Shown piece by piece: positions 1-12,600 of a DNA stretch of 64,000 bases. The number at the start of each line of letters is the position of its first letter. The stretch's first letter is position 1. The stretch lies in the NCBI RefSeq assembly GCF_023856365.1, contig NC_064540.1, forward strand, positions 14,657,191-14,721,190. Direction: 5' to 3'. The translations under genes and the position numbers were made by a program. The DNA is from Brienomyrus brachyistius (lineage: Eukaryota; Chordata; Actinopteri; Osteoglossiformes; Mormyridae). Below the pieces are notes generated by a model that did no database searches, was not told the DNA's origin, and saw only the letters and a list, made by a program, of their open reading frames with translations.

Positions 1-1460
1 GGTTGCTTTTTCTGGCTCACTGCTGAGTGCTTTTGTAGGACTGAGTAACTGTATAGGTAACTGATCCTGTTTCCGTAAGATGCTTGTGTGCATCTGCCTC
101 ATTCTTTTCGCTTCCTCTATGGTCCAACTGCAAACAGGTGTCTTTCCGTTACAGTTGATTTGAGGAATAATACTATATGCACACTGCATTCATGTGCAAA
201 TCTACAATTTCTACCACAGACCAAACGAAACGCAATACAGAAGGCATTGTCGAACTTACTGCATCTTTAAAGTGCCACTTTGTGTTTTTGTTTAAATTTA
301 TTCTTTAATGTGGTTGATTCCTAATGTCCACTGATCTAAGGTGAGAAGGATTAAATGAAAGGATAAGGGATTAAGTACTGACGTTTATGGTGGAGAGTAA
401 CTGTGGCCAGCCAGTGTTTGCTGTAGACATGGGCTGCGGTGGACGGATTCCCAATCGCTTGCAGAAAGGACACATCCGAAATGTTCATTCCCCCAAAAAT
501 GAGGAACTATAATCTCGCCTCAGTGAAATACATACATGTTACATACATTCTTTATTTTTGTTTGGGAAAAGCGGAAACATTTTTTTGTACCTGCTTAAAA
601 GGCTTTAGTGTTTGTTCAAGCATATTTCTCACCGCCAACTGTGGATAATCGTGGTCATTGATATGATTTCTGCTGTTAACTTTGTTGTTAGCTAACAGCT
701 AGACTTATTTTAGGCTTATTTCTGGTGGCTCACCCCACCATTTATTTCGTCTCATCTCATCCTTTGTCCTGAGACTGGCAGCAGGTGAGGAATGCTGGCC
801 CAGAATCGGCCTCGTCTTCCGTAGCCCCCCCGGGGGTTGGGCCGCACTGTGATGGGGAGGTGAAGGAAATTAATGTCTCCCGCCCTCCTGCTGAATTCTC
901 CATGTTGGCTGACTGAAAATCCCATTACAGCCGTTCGCCTAGAAGGATTAGAGCAGCTACCGCAAACTCAGGGGTGAAAAAAGATTTAATAAACCCTGTG
1001 TTTCTGAAAACACCCCAGACAAATACAGCCAAATGAAGCGAAATCAGTCATAGAAGTGTGGAGTTAACGTGGCTGAATTTATGAAATGATCGCAGCAGAA
1101 CAAAAATCCTTCCAACACCCACACCGCTCCTTCCCTGCTGGCCCTCGAAATCTCGATGACCTTTTCTTCCCCGCTTAAAGCAAATTCCATCAGCAATTGA
1201 ACTTTAAACCTTAATATTTGTCATTCTGGTATATTTTCCACACTGATATTTTGAGTTGGTACTGATTAAGCTTCAGAACCACTGTTTATTGTGATTCATT
1301 CTATCAAGCAGGCTTGTGTATTATTTACATGTGTTTGATGTCATTCACAAAACATCAGTACAGTATAACTGAGTATAGTGACAGTTATAAAGAGACGTTT
1401 GAACATTTGACTGGCAGAGGGAAGTTGCACTTCACCCTGGCCGGCTGTGGACAGGAAAGC
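1..1460. other. gene-poor flank, no feature supported
   Basis: AT-rich non-coding sequence. I see no open frame with a recognisable domain, no RNA gene and no transposon end. It could be intergenic or lie in an intron of a gene outside the window. Confidence 0.4.
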
Positions 1461-1776
1461 CTGTCTCTCTCTCCTCACCCTGGCCGCCTGTCTCTCTCTC
1501 CTCACCCTGGCTGCCTGTCTCTCTCTCCTCACCCTGGCCGCCTGTCTCTCTCTCCTCACCCTGGCCGCCTGTCTCTCTCTCCTCACCCTGGCCGCCTGTC
1601 TCTCTCTCCTCACCCTGGCCGTCTGTCTCTCTCTCCTCACCCTGGCCGTCTGTCTCTCTCTCCTCACCCTGGCCGCCTGTCTCTCTCTCCTCACCCTGGC
1701 CGCCTGTCTCTCTCTCCTCACCCTGGCCGCCTGTCTCTCTCTCCTCACCCTGGCCGCCTGTCTCTTTCTCCTGGCC
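1461..1776. repeat. 27-bp minisatellite, about 12 copies
   Basis: Tandem unit of 27 bp (CTGTCTCTCTCTCCTCACCC followed by TGGCCGC). Units start every 27 bases from 1461 to 1758; variants are single-base changes such as GCCGTC for GCCGCC, and the last copy is partial. Because 27 is a multiple of three, several frames on both strands stay open through the array. Those frames are artefacts and not genes. Confidence 0.95.
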
Positions 1777-3044
1777 TGATGGAAACCTGTCAAAGGAACA
1801 GTCAGCATTTCACAGATGGTCAGCCTGAACTGGAGATGGGCCGGCCAGGTCTCTCTTTTTGTCTGTGAAGAGGATTTCCAATGGCTTATCACCATCGAAC
1901 GCTGGTCAGGTCCCCAGATCAAAATATCTTGGTTATTTCAGTTACTTGTTGGGAAGAAAACATAAGAGAAACTCCCTTGTCTGTAGATAATACATTTCTC
2001 TTTGCAGGAATCACACATAAACAACTGTCCCTGCTTCTGTAAAGTAAGGATATCGTTTTCTTCCTGGACTGTGCTGTCTGCTACTCCTATTTTGATGTTA
2101 ATTAGGCTTACCTTGTTATTTTTCACACAGATATCTTCACTGCTGCCCTACAGCTGTCTCATTAGCATCTCTTTCAATGTTCAGTGTATTTTTCAGTGTT
2201 TCGCATTCTGACCTTGATCAAATTAAACTGCTATTTGCACTGAAATAAGATGAATTTGAGATTACAAATGCTAAACATTTTGACAATGCTTGATTTGAAT
2301 TTTAGAGTGATTTGTCATTGATTATAGCAGCAAGTCATACTAAATTGTATTGTTGTTCTAGTTTGAAGCGTTTGCAGGAGATACTGTAATTTATTGACAA
2401 AAAGACTTAAACCGACCCTCTAACAGCTGCTACCAACTAATTGTTACTGTTTTAGGGTGGCGTCTAACCTGGAGTGATGAGAATCTGCTTTCTGTCTCAG
2501 TGAGTCAAGGTAATCGATGTAGTGCAAGGCCTGTGTTCACTAACCACAGATGGCTGTTCAACCAGGTTTCACTGCTCTCCAGTGTCCCGTGCAGGATCAC
2601 TCAGTGTCGTAGGGTTCATTAAGGATTCCACCATTACAGTAGCATTCTAAATGCCCGCTGAGACAGCAGAGATGGGCGGCCTCTGAGGCAGATGTAATGG
2701 TTTCCAGGAATGATGCTTATCATACACCCTGGGGTTCCTGCTTTTTGGTAATGCAGTTTGAGTTTGGAGCTCAAACTAGAGGATTCCTTTAAAAATGGCT
2801 AGCATGAGAAGACATAGAACATTGCTCCATCCATCTGCTATACCACTTTTAATAATACCAAATTTTAATTCATTTTATGATGTCCGGGGTGACTTCGATA
2901 TTAACCAGTAACGCTTCTGGTGAGTACTTTTCAGTACATAATCAAATATGGATTTTGAGTACCTGACAGTAGACTAATCCATGTAAGTGTATCTTCAGGA
3001 TACTGTTCTGCTCCCACTTGGGGACATCACCATCAAACACCCCA
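1777..3044. other. non-coding, no feature supported
   Basis: AT-rich sequence with only short random open frames. No transposon ends or splice-flanked coding segments were recognised. Confidence 0.4.
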
Positions 3045-3052
3045 GTCAATAG

Positions 3053-3553
3053 CAGAGTTGGGGATTCAAGTCACTGACTTGACTCACCTTGGACTCAAGT
3101 CACAAATTTGATGACTTGTGACTCAACTTGGTAAGACTCACTGCTGTCTGAATTTTTAATTGGCTGAATGTAAAGTCTCCTGAGAAAGTCTGTTAGAAAA
3201 ATGTGTCACTCTCTGCAAATACATGGACGTAAAAATATGTTCTTTTCAACCTTTCTCTGGCTATGAAGAATGAATCCTACAATGTACTGTGGCAGGTTTT
3301 TGCTGCAGCAAGTTTTAATCACTAGAGGTAAAAAAAAAACAGACATAGGTAGGGACTCAAGTTACATGAGTCTCAACTTGACTTGGACTTGAGTTACAAA
3401 TTTGATGACTTGTGACTTGACAGCGAAAATGATGGAAAGACTTTGACTCAATTTGGACTTGAGGGCAAATGACATGAGACTCAACTTGGCATACAATGTT
3501 TTGACTCGAGACTTGACTCAGACTCGCCGAGGTATGACTTGTTCCCATCCCTG
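3053..3553. mobile_element. hAT-like non-autonomous transposon, 501 bp
   Basis: The left end reads CAGAGTTGGGGATTCAAGTC and the reverse complement of the right end reads CAGGGATGGGAACAAGTC, an imperfect terminal inverted repeat. It is flanked by near-identical 8-bp direct repeats GTCAATAG (3045-3052) and GTTAATAG (3554-3561), a target-site length typical of hAT elements. The interior is a patchwork of ACTTGAG/CTCAAGT words in both orientations, so it can fold extensively. There is no transposase coding. Confidence 0.75.
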
Positions 3554-3561
3554 GTTAATAG

Positions 3562-6548
3562 CCCACTGTAGTACTCAACCTTTGCTTGGGATAAGCGATC
3601 TAAGAAAAAAAATGACTTGAACTTCTCACAGCTTCTGAGTTTAGTTTTGTAGATGCTGAACTTGTACTGAAGCAATTTAGGCACCTTTGCCTGACCTGAA
3701 ACTTTCCGTTGTCACTCTGTGTTATGAGCGAGTGGGACGTCTGCCAGTCCTGTGGTTTTCTCAGACCTCACTGTCCACTGCGTTGGTTTTTAATTGCTGT
3801 GCTGAATTTCACCTCTCTCTGCTACCAAATGAGCACCATAGATCTAAGGGGCAAGAAAATGCTAGAGGTGTCCCCTTTCTGCGGAGTCGGTGTCACTTTA
3901 TGGAGAGATCTCTCATAGTTACTAAAAGTACAAATAAAATGACTGATTTACATTTTTACAGAGAGAGCTTTCTCTCAGGATGACTCTAGGAAGGCATCTA
4001 CAGCCCGCCGCCTACAGTGTCCTGATCTGTTTGATGTTGGCACTTGATGGGAGTTTACCAATATCTGCTAGTGTGAGGCCACCCATGCTCAAGTGAGCTG
4101 CTGCGGTTCGTGGGAAACACGACCCCAAAAGCCCGTAGTTGCCATCCAACCAGGGACATAATCTTTCAGTATGCAGTGTGCTTCATGAAGATCTGCTCAT
4201 TCATTCTCATCTACATACAGGTGCCATTTGCCCCACAGGGCATTCCAGCTGATCTCAGTGAAGCAGTGCTAGATGTGATTCACTGGACATATCGGAGGAA
4301 TCATTGCAAAGGTCCTTTCAATCTAATGTAGACATCCAGTTATTCTAGGCAGAACACACAAGCAGCATTGTGAATGTAGGTCCAGGGCTACAGCTCTTTC
4401 TGACATTTACATTACTGATTAATAGATGCATAAGACACCACTATGGGGAATATGAGGCCCATCAGCACATGCAGACCACATGTTGCAGACCTCATGCTGC
4501 AGACCACATGCTGTTGGAAATGAAAGTCCGTGGTGGGACGTCACAAGAAAGTGGGGAGAACGTGCAAGGCAGCAACCGCAGCTACAGAGGCAAGAGGCCA
4601 CAGAGATGTTCACTGACTCACCACAGCGGGCAGCAGAAATCACAGGATGTAAAAATGGAGGATTTACATGCGGCCCAAAGCAGGTTATGGGACACGGAAA
4701 TTAATTAATTAATTTAACTTAGTACTGCATTCCTGGCTTTTAAGGCGCTTTGTTTTGCCCGTGGTTGTGCGCATTATGAGGTAACAGCTGCAGTCTGCAG
4801 TGGGAGCCCTTTGCCAGGCATGCACGACTTTAGTGAAGACGCGTCAAGATGCATCTAGCACCTACTGTCAAATTAATGTGGGTTTCAGCCAATTTGAGCA
4901 TGATCCTAAGCAAACATAGGTGAGGTAAGAGCCCCCATGCTGGGCCACAAAAGCGGGCAGCCCGGGGGTTGCTGAGCACTGGAGGAAACCAGGGTCCCGC
5001 TGCCTGGCCAAGGGGACGGAGAGAGGGTCCGCAGATCAGAACAGCGGGATGAGGACGTGCAGGTAGTACTGCTGGGAACAGCCACATGCCCTCCGCCAGT
5101 CACTGCTGCAGGCATAAATCACACCTCACACTCCACAAATGCCACAAACTGTGCTTTTACAGTTTTTCTTGATTGCTTTGCAGCATGCCTCAAATGACAA
5201 GCAGCATCTGCAAAACAAGTAGTGTAATCCCCACATCGTGATGTGATTTTTGTACAGCATAACATCATTTCCCATTGGTTAACACAGATTTCCAAATATC
5301 TTAGTGCATATATGCAAATAGTTTTGTACAATTGTCATTTGGCAGAATTTTCAGGTGCTTTGATTTCGTTTGTCAAAATAGATGATGTAGTTTGCCACTG
5401 TAATAATTTTACACCCAAAACTATATGTTTGTGATCATCTTGTTAACCACCACAAACAAACCAGTTTACCAAGCTTTCAAAATGATTTAAAATGTATCCT
5501 TTGAATTGCAGAGGGACGGTATTGTCTTGGCTTCTCACAGTGCATGATTTTGTTGAGCTTTTGTTGTTCTTGTATGGCCATGTGACTGATTTCTGTGTTT
5601 ACAGTGCTGTGTGACTTTTTTGTTCTGTGTCATGAGATCTGCAGAAATTACATGTGCATGTGAGTGCTTTCAATTGCCAGTGAACTTTACATACTGCAAT
5701 GTTCGGCTTTGCAGTGTTGAAACTGGTGTCTTTGACATGAACAAGTGTCAGTTTGCTAAAGAAAAATAGTCAGTGACAATGTGAGTGAGAAACTCTATCA
5801 TTCAGAATGGTGGCGATCAGGACCAGACTTACACTGACATACTGATAGTGTGTCTAAACATTATGACTCTCATGGTTAAAACGATGCCAATTGTACTTTT
5901 CATTTTGGTGGCACTGACATTGCTGGAATTATTTGCTTTTGAGACATGAGCTAATTGTTTTGGGTAAAGTACATGCTTTTGCTGTTATGTGTTGTTCTGT
6001 ATGCATGAAGTGTTTTGAGAAATGCTCTTATAGTCTTGCAAATGTTAAGTATTTTTCATAAAATGTGCCAAAGCGATCGAGAAAAATGGTAAATGGAAAA
6101 TAAAATACAATGGATTGTAAAATACCCCACGACCCTGACCAGCATGAGAGCTTGGAAGATCGATGGATGGACAATCTGTTAAATACTTTGCTCTCTAGCT
6201 GCCTGTTTGGTATGTTGTCACTTTACACAAAAATGGCCTCCTATAGCAAATGGGCAACTATAGCAAATGGGCAGTAACAGATTCAAGCTCCATCAGTTGT
6301 ACGAATATAAATGTCACCCCAATAAATTCTGGCATTTGGAATAAAGAAAATAAATACATTTTATATGTAGGAATTAGGCAGATTAAAAGCAGCGTGGGAT
6401 TTAGTCTCTGTTTTTAATCCATTTACCTGCCCGAATGACCCCCCCACAGCAATCCTACTCTTAATTTTTGCTGAAAAATTAGAAAGCTATTTAGGCATTT
6501 AATTTTTAAACATTAAAAAAAACTGTAAAGACTTTAGGCCATTGACCC
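3562..6548. other. gene-poor AT-rich stretch
   Basis: No coding segment with domain similarity was found. The AT-rich part from about 5.2 to 6.1 kb ends near an AATAAA at about 6100 on the plus strand and could be the 3' UTR of an upstream gene, but nothing else supports that. A short fish-type dispersed repeat tail (GACCCTGACC followed by GATGGATGG) lies at about 6130-6175. Confidence 0.35.
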
Positions 6549-6993
6549 TTGTTGATGATTATGGATCGACAGTTCCTGAGTGTACGCATGACTCTATCCC
6601 ACAGGCTGCAGTGCGTACATTGGCGACCTTCTCTTCCGAGGTTCCTGAGAAAACTATCGCCGAAAGCAGCAGGTGGCTTCAGTTCAGTCCGCTGCTTAGT
6701 GTCCCCTCCTGCTGGGCATCCCACGGCACTTAGGCTAGAGGATGCCACAAAGAAGATGCGGAGATGTTTCCAGAAACTGTGGCCTCCCTTCCGCCGGGAC
6801 GCAGGACGCGCAGGTGGGCGCCATGTCGTGAGAGAGAGCCCCGATCCGCCACACCCTCCATCTAGGTGGCGCCTTCTGCATCCACAAGACCAGGGGAGGA
6901 GCCAGTGCCACAGGCTCCTAATGGCGCCGTCATTCGATGATCTGACAGGCAGCAGCATCAGCAAAGGCCTCAGCCCTTCTGCACAACATACTG
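6549..6993 (+). other. possible upstream exon of the C3orf49-like gene
   Basis: A GC-richer open stretch in AT-rich surroundings ends at a strong donor (CTG|GTGAGT at 6993/6994). In the longest frame it encodes a basic segment (KKMRRCFQKLWPPFRR) and later MAPSFDDLTGSSISKG. The donor would be phase 1 in that frame, while the next certain exon begins in phase 0 at its candidate acceptor. A connecting exon would therefore be needed, or the segment is not coding. It is kept as a candidate only. Confidence 0.25.
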
Positions 6994-8134
6994 GTGAGTT
7001 AGTAGATGTTCATTAGGTCCGTAATGACCAGGGCTTTTCAACCAAGATCCTACAAATGAAAGCAGACCAAAGATAGGGCCTCCCTACACCTAATATGAGG
7101 TCCTGTTAAATTTTTGTGTTGTTTAATTGAGAAGGTAACGATTTACAGACCCCAGGTTGAACTGCTATACTCTGAGGTTTCCCGCTCTAGAGAATGATGG
7201 ACTTAAAAGGCAGAATACAATCTGAGCACAAACAGAGGACAGAAGCCTGCTGGCTTTCCTGTGTTCAGGTACAGAGCCGGTGGTGACGTCTAAAGCTGCA
7301 TTTAAGCTCATCTTTTAAATCTCTGAAAGAAGCACAGGCAGCTACACCTCACAGGGTTGGATTTACATAAATTAGCATTTTGCCTATGCAGTGCAAGGGC
7401 TTAAGTTCTGATTATTTCATTTAAATGTTAAAATTCCTGAGGGAACTTTTTAAAAATAATAATACCCCAAAGATTATCTCGAACAAGGAAATAAGTGGAA
7501 TTTAGCCCCTTTGAAGTGGACACAGCGCCACCTAGTGCTATATAAACTGAACTGCTATTTGTTGTTGTTTTTCTCTGGTTCTTACAGCTGGCAAACCTGA
7601 CTATAATACACAAAACCAGCAAAGGCTGAACAAGTTGTCGATCATGTTTATTAAATTTCATTGCCTAGAGTAAGCTGCCCAATCCACTTCAAATGGGGGC
7701 CAGATTATGAAAATGAAGTCGCATTTTTCTCTAGAAGCATGAGATACGGGGATGACAGTGGGAGGGGCTGCTCTCTTCAGTACATCGTTCCATCTTGGGC
7801 AACTAATTATAACTAATTATAATTGGCCATTAACAGTGATACAGTGGGACAAACTGGAAGAACTGGCATATTATTCAGGCCCATTAAAATTATAATCCCA
7901 AATTATATCTCTTTTAATTAGTTGGAGAGAGTCAATTAACAGGCCAGTAAAAACAACTATTGCACCCAGGGGTGGGGGTGCTAACCAGATGGGGGTAATT
8001 TAGCATTAATGCGGTAATTTAGCATTTAGATTCAGTGTTCATGTTTGACGTCTTCTTGCGGTCTGATTGCTCATGGAGTCAAAGGCACTGATAGTGGCTT
8101 CTGGGGATATTTGTCCACATGGACTCCAGCCTCC
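6994..8134. other. non-coding stretch before the C3orf49-like gene
   Basis: AT-rich sequence with no recognisable gene or transposon. An AT-rich palindromic patch (TAATTATAACTAATTATAATT region) lies at about 7800-7825. Confidence 0.35.
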
Positions 8135-8905
8135 ATGCAGATGGATCTGGTGGAGGAAGAGACACAGAAATACTTTGGGTCAAAGCTGGTGTTAAGGTCC
8201 AGGCGACTGTCCCAGAGCGTCTCCATCTCAAGGCCAGCCACCCACACCCGGAAGGTACGTCTGCAGGCCGATGTCGGCCAGCCCGTCCATGATTCCAGCC
8301 GCTCCGATCCCTTTTGGAATTCCATATCCTTCTTCCAGGTAGCAGATAAAAAGGGAAACAAGAAATATGCATTCTGGAGAAGAAAATCCAGGAGGAAACC
8401 AGCCAAAAGAACCAGGAGGACATCAAGACTGACAATAGAGCAGCTGCAGGGTCAGGTGAGGCCATGGATGAGGCCTAGGGGGTCCTGACCCCACCATGAT
8501 TAAAATGCCCGATGCAGATGTTCAGGCAAGAACCACGGCCGTGATCCACTTCCTGTAAGGACGTTAATGCTTCACCTCTCACGATTACCTTATCTGAGCA
8601 GAGCATAACAGAACGGGCCCACTATTCCTCCTCCTGCAGCCAGCGGCTGAAGGTCTGAGCCCAGAGAGCACGGAGAGAGCCTGAGCTTAATCCTCTATCA
8701 CCACCCTCAGGTGGACGGCCTAATCGACGCCGTGGTGGACAGCTCCACGCGCCTGATAGCACAGCGCCAGTCAGAGCTGGAGCAGTGCCAGGAAGTGGGC
8801 CGGGGGATGCTGCAGAGCAGCAGCCAGTTGCAGAGGGTCTCCAAGAAGGCAGTGCACAGACCCCACTGGAGGAACGCAAGCGCCATCTGCTGGTGGTGCT
8901 GCTAG
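8135..8905 (+). CDS. C3orf49-like coiled-coil protein (3' exons)
   Basis: Proposed exons are 8135-8254, 8339-8455 and 8711-8905, giving about 143 aa if translation starts at the ATG at 8135 (MQMDLVEEETQKYF). The donors are GAAG|GTACGT and GTCAG|GTGAGG; the acceptors are TTCTTCCAG and ACCCTCAG; both junctions are phase 0. The product has a strongly basic middle (AFWRRKSRRKPAKRTRR). It continues across the second junction as a heptad-like helix from TIEQLQGQ through VDGLIDAVV, LIAQRQSELEQC and SSSQLQRVSKK. The gene is convergent with thoc7, as C3orf49 is with THOC7 in human, and this is the main reason for the name. The first intron is only 84 bp, has no in-frame stop and is a multiple of three, so it could be retained. 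Function is unknown. The 5' end is uncertain: 8141 is also preceded by a possible acceptor (CATGCAG), so coding exons may exist upstream. Confidence 0.6.
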
Positions 8906-9528
8906 AAGACAAAAACACACCGTATGGCCGCGCATCTCAAGCTCCAGAGCACCTCATTGTTTCGTTTCATTTAGCTTTAGTTTCACGTACATAATAGCAG
9001 TTTGAAAACAGCTAAAACACCTGCATATAACAGCCCCCTAGAGACAGGCTGCACCAGCAAGCATCCTAGACACCTTCAGGATTTTATATGGGGCTTGGCG
9101 GCCAAAGCAAAAAGAAAAATCATCGTTAAGACAGAGGCAGGTGACCTATTTTTGGTTCCATCAGCCCATCAGTCTGCTCCTAAGGTTTGCAGAACTTCCT
9201 GCCAAGTCACCTGTTTGAAAATACAATGTGCTTTCCTCTCAGAACAGTGTACTGCTCAATTATTAACATTTCACCTAGAATGCCCTTGATTACTGGCCCT
9301 CTTTAAACATGTCCGACGTAAAGAATAAAATGGATCATTTCGGTATCAATTAACACAGGGATCCCATATTGAATTTCTGCAAGATTATTTATATACTGCT
9401 TGTCATTCCAAGCTAGAGGCCCTACTTGTGTAGTGTCTGGACAAACGCGTTTGGATCCACACCGGCATGTAGGAGACGACCATCCAAAGCTTAGCCAACA
9501 ATATATGAAAGCATGGACAAAAAGGCAT
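8906..9528. other. convergent intergenic spacer
   Basis: Spacer between the 3' ends of the C3orf49-like gene and thoc7. No coding segment or transposon was recognised. Confidence 0.4.
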
Positions 9529-9534
9529 TTTATT
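9529..9534 (-). terminator. thoc7: thoc7 poly(A) signal
   Basis: AATAAA on the minus strand, 126 bp downstream of the thoc7 stop codon. It is the best candidate cleavage signal for this transcript. Confidence 0.6.
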
Positions 9535-9659
9535 TATACACAAAAAAAATACAAATTATAAAAACATCAAATGTGGCACAATCAGAGCTTGATGGGGATC
9601 TTGCAAATCTGTAGCAACAATATTTAAGAAAGGGGGGGGGGGTCACAAACACGTGGGGT

Positions 9660-12600
9660 CTACTGTCCATTGTCCATGGTGCAGTCTTGGGATTCATCGC
9701 TCTCCAGCTTTTCATCATCTGTTGAAGAAACACAGAACCAACTCAGACACAGCGACGGCACATTATTGGAAAGCTAGAATATCATACATACTGCACTTAC
9801 ACTAATTACAAAACATTTCCCAGTCCCCAGACTGGGGTGGGGGGGGGGAGCTCAGACACCAAGATCATCTTCAGCAAGTCAGTGGTGGAAGGCAGAACTC
9901 AGAGATACGCGCTTTACGATTCCCAGTCCCAAGCCAGCCAGACTGAGCATGTCTCCCCTGTATGTGATTTTTAAGAACTCCACCCACCGGCAAATTAAAA
10001 ATTTCAGCCCTGATATTCACATCCTTTGCTACTGCTGGCTTACAGTCAGAGCTCGCATCAGAGTGGCAGGCCTGTGGAGGCAGAACTCGCACCCTGCCAA
10101 CGTGCCCTCGAGGTCACAGCCCAAAAACAAGGCGCCCCCTTCAGCAGAGGGGGGGCATTACTTACTCTCCAGAGTCTGCTGCAGCTCGCGGATGGTGCTC
10201 AGCAGTACATGGAATTGCTTCTTCCTCAGCTCGAGCTGCGGGTGGGGAGACAAAGGCCAGGGGGTTAAATCTCTGCAGGTGAGGGGAGCCGCGAGTGAGG
10301 GGGGGGGGGGGGGGGGGGGGGGGGGCCCAGGGCTTCCCATGTCACCTTGTCCTCCACGTTCTCCTTGATGCGGGACAGCTGCTGCAGTTCTTTGTCAAGC
10401 GCCTTGAGCTGCCTGAAAGACAGCGACACAGGTCACCCGCCCTGCACTCCATCGCAGAGCTCTCATAAAATATGAGAAAACATTTTCACGAGCGGACGCA
10501 CGCAGACGTTACTCCCTGCTGTGATCCCTCATCTGTCAGAGATGACATTGAGTCACTCTAGCTGGGGAATATCCTGCCTTTGGGTTACTCTCCAAAATTA
10601 GTACAATTATACTCGAGGAAATTACTATAGGTTGTTAAGGGGCCCTGTGCTCCATTTGACTGTAAGAGTTATTTAGGCAGGCCATGCGTTTAATGCAGAC
10701 GGCCCCACCCCTCCAGGATTAGTTAGATTAGCTGGTTAGTTGCATGGCGAAGTTTCTTGTTTAGTTAGTGTACCTCTAACCGGGTGAATGCTAAGAGTGG
10801 GAAGGCGATTGGCTCACTGGCAGAGGACATACTCACTTCATAGTTTCGTGTCTGTCTGGATGCTGCTGGATGACCTTGGCCAGGGCATCATATTCTATAA
10901 AAACACATTTCCTCTTTTAAAAATAACACTGAGAAGATTTATAGAATAAAGCCAGAAATACAAGAGAGGGGAGACATTTTAGAACAAGTTACAGTAAATA
11001 CAGTAAAATTCAATAATGCAAATACAACAATAAATGTTGTCGACATGAGGAGATTAGTGTGGGTGGTTTGCCAAGTGGCCCCCACCACCCCACAAGATGC
11101 CACCCTGGCGGTCCCCCCCAGCTGTGACTAGACACCAACGCTTCTGCCTGCCATGTAGCCAACTACTCATCCGTGTTCAAAATGTCGAACAGCTTCACAT
11201 ATACTTTGCATTTTACTGTCCATCCACATGTGGGATCCCTAACCAGGCCCAGCAGGTGAACACTCATGTTCTCTCTGTTGCAAGTGCTGAAAATGGGGAG
11301 GCAGCCTACATCAGTATTCCTTTCCGGGGATTAATGAAGAGTGCAGCCCCCCCCACTGGTTTTGGATGTCACTCCTCAGCATGCGCACTGTGCATGATCG
11401 GGCACGGACAACCGGTTCACACCGCTGACTACATTTCAAACATTAATAAGTATAAATAGGAATATGCAAATATAAATGTTGACTGGGGGGGGGGGGGGGG
11501 CAGGGTTAGTGCTGGTGGTTTGCAAAGTCATTCATATTTATACATACATGTATTTTAACTAAATGTTGTCCTGTGTTCAGTGACTCATCATATCATTACT
11601 CTAAATGTAGTAGGGAAGCATCTCATTCTACTCAGTACTAGTAAAGGATAATAAACCTTGAGTCCTTCAAAAGAAAAAAATGTTTTTTTTTTGCAATTAG
11701 TCTGGAAACAGGGAAATATTTCCATACTTTTTGCTCACACATTCAGACCAAAAGAAAATCCCGTACTTTTCCGTAATACGAAGGAACCCAGATATAATGC
11801 TTTATCTGGAACACATTTTGAATACCCTTCTGGGTATGAGGCCAAATCTTTCCGCTATACAGCTTTATCAATATTGCTTAAAGATAAGCACACAGCCATC
11901 TGTATAAAGTCCACTGTGAGTCTGGGCACCATCATACCCTGTCGATTTTTCCGGATGCGCTTGGCTCTGAGAATCTCCTTTTTGCATTCTGCGATCTTTT
12001 CATGGGCAGATGTAATGCTTTGCTCTGTAACAGGGAAAAAAGTTTAGCTTTAAGAAAAGGCCAAACATACAGTGATAGTCTGCATATCATTCTCAAGGCA
12101 CTAATGCTCAACTTACCAATATCAGCATAGATTTTCTCATAGTTTTCCATTTCCCTGAGGTTCATATTATAAACCAGAACAGTCTTTCCCATTGAGAACT
12201 CACACTGAGCCAGAGTTCCCAGCATCCGCTGGTATTGCGTAAACCTGCAAAGAGATGCATGACGATTAACGACATCAAGAGTATAGCAGACAGCAATATT
12301 CATAGCCGGCTCATGGGATACAAATACTGCGGGCATAATATACAGTCAGGGGCGCTGCTAAGGATTTTGGGCCCCATGAAAAGAATGACAGGGCCCCCAA
12401 CACAGTTTATTGGGGGCTTCTCTGGGCCCGCTCTCAGTCATGGGCCCCGAGAATCGTCATCGTTTACCCCCCCTTTACAGCGCCCCTGTATACAGTTACA
12501 TTGTGTTTGGTTGCAAATGTTCTCACATCTCAAGATTCGCTTGCAATGGCTTTGCTGTGTAACTGTAAAAAATGCCAAGTGCGAGTCTGGAGGGCTGGAT

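Noticed and set aside
1314..1922. Long open frames on both strands over the 27-bp array
   Set aside because: They consist almost only of the repeat translated (SLSPHPGRL type). The unit length divisible by three keeps the frames open.
5200..6120. 3' UTR of an upstream gene such as SNTN or SYNPR
   Set aside because: Only an AATAAA and AT-richness support it. No coding exon of either gene was seen.
8071..8465. Two minus-strand frames of 111 and 128 aa
   Set aside because: Antisense of the C3orf49-like exons, with no domain or splice support.
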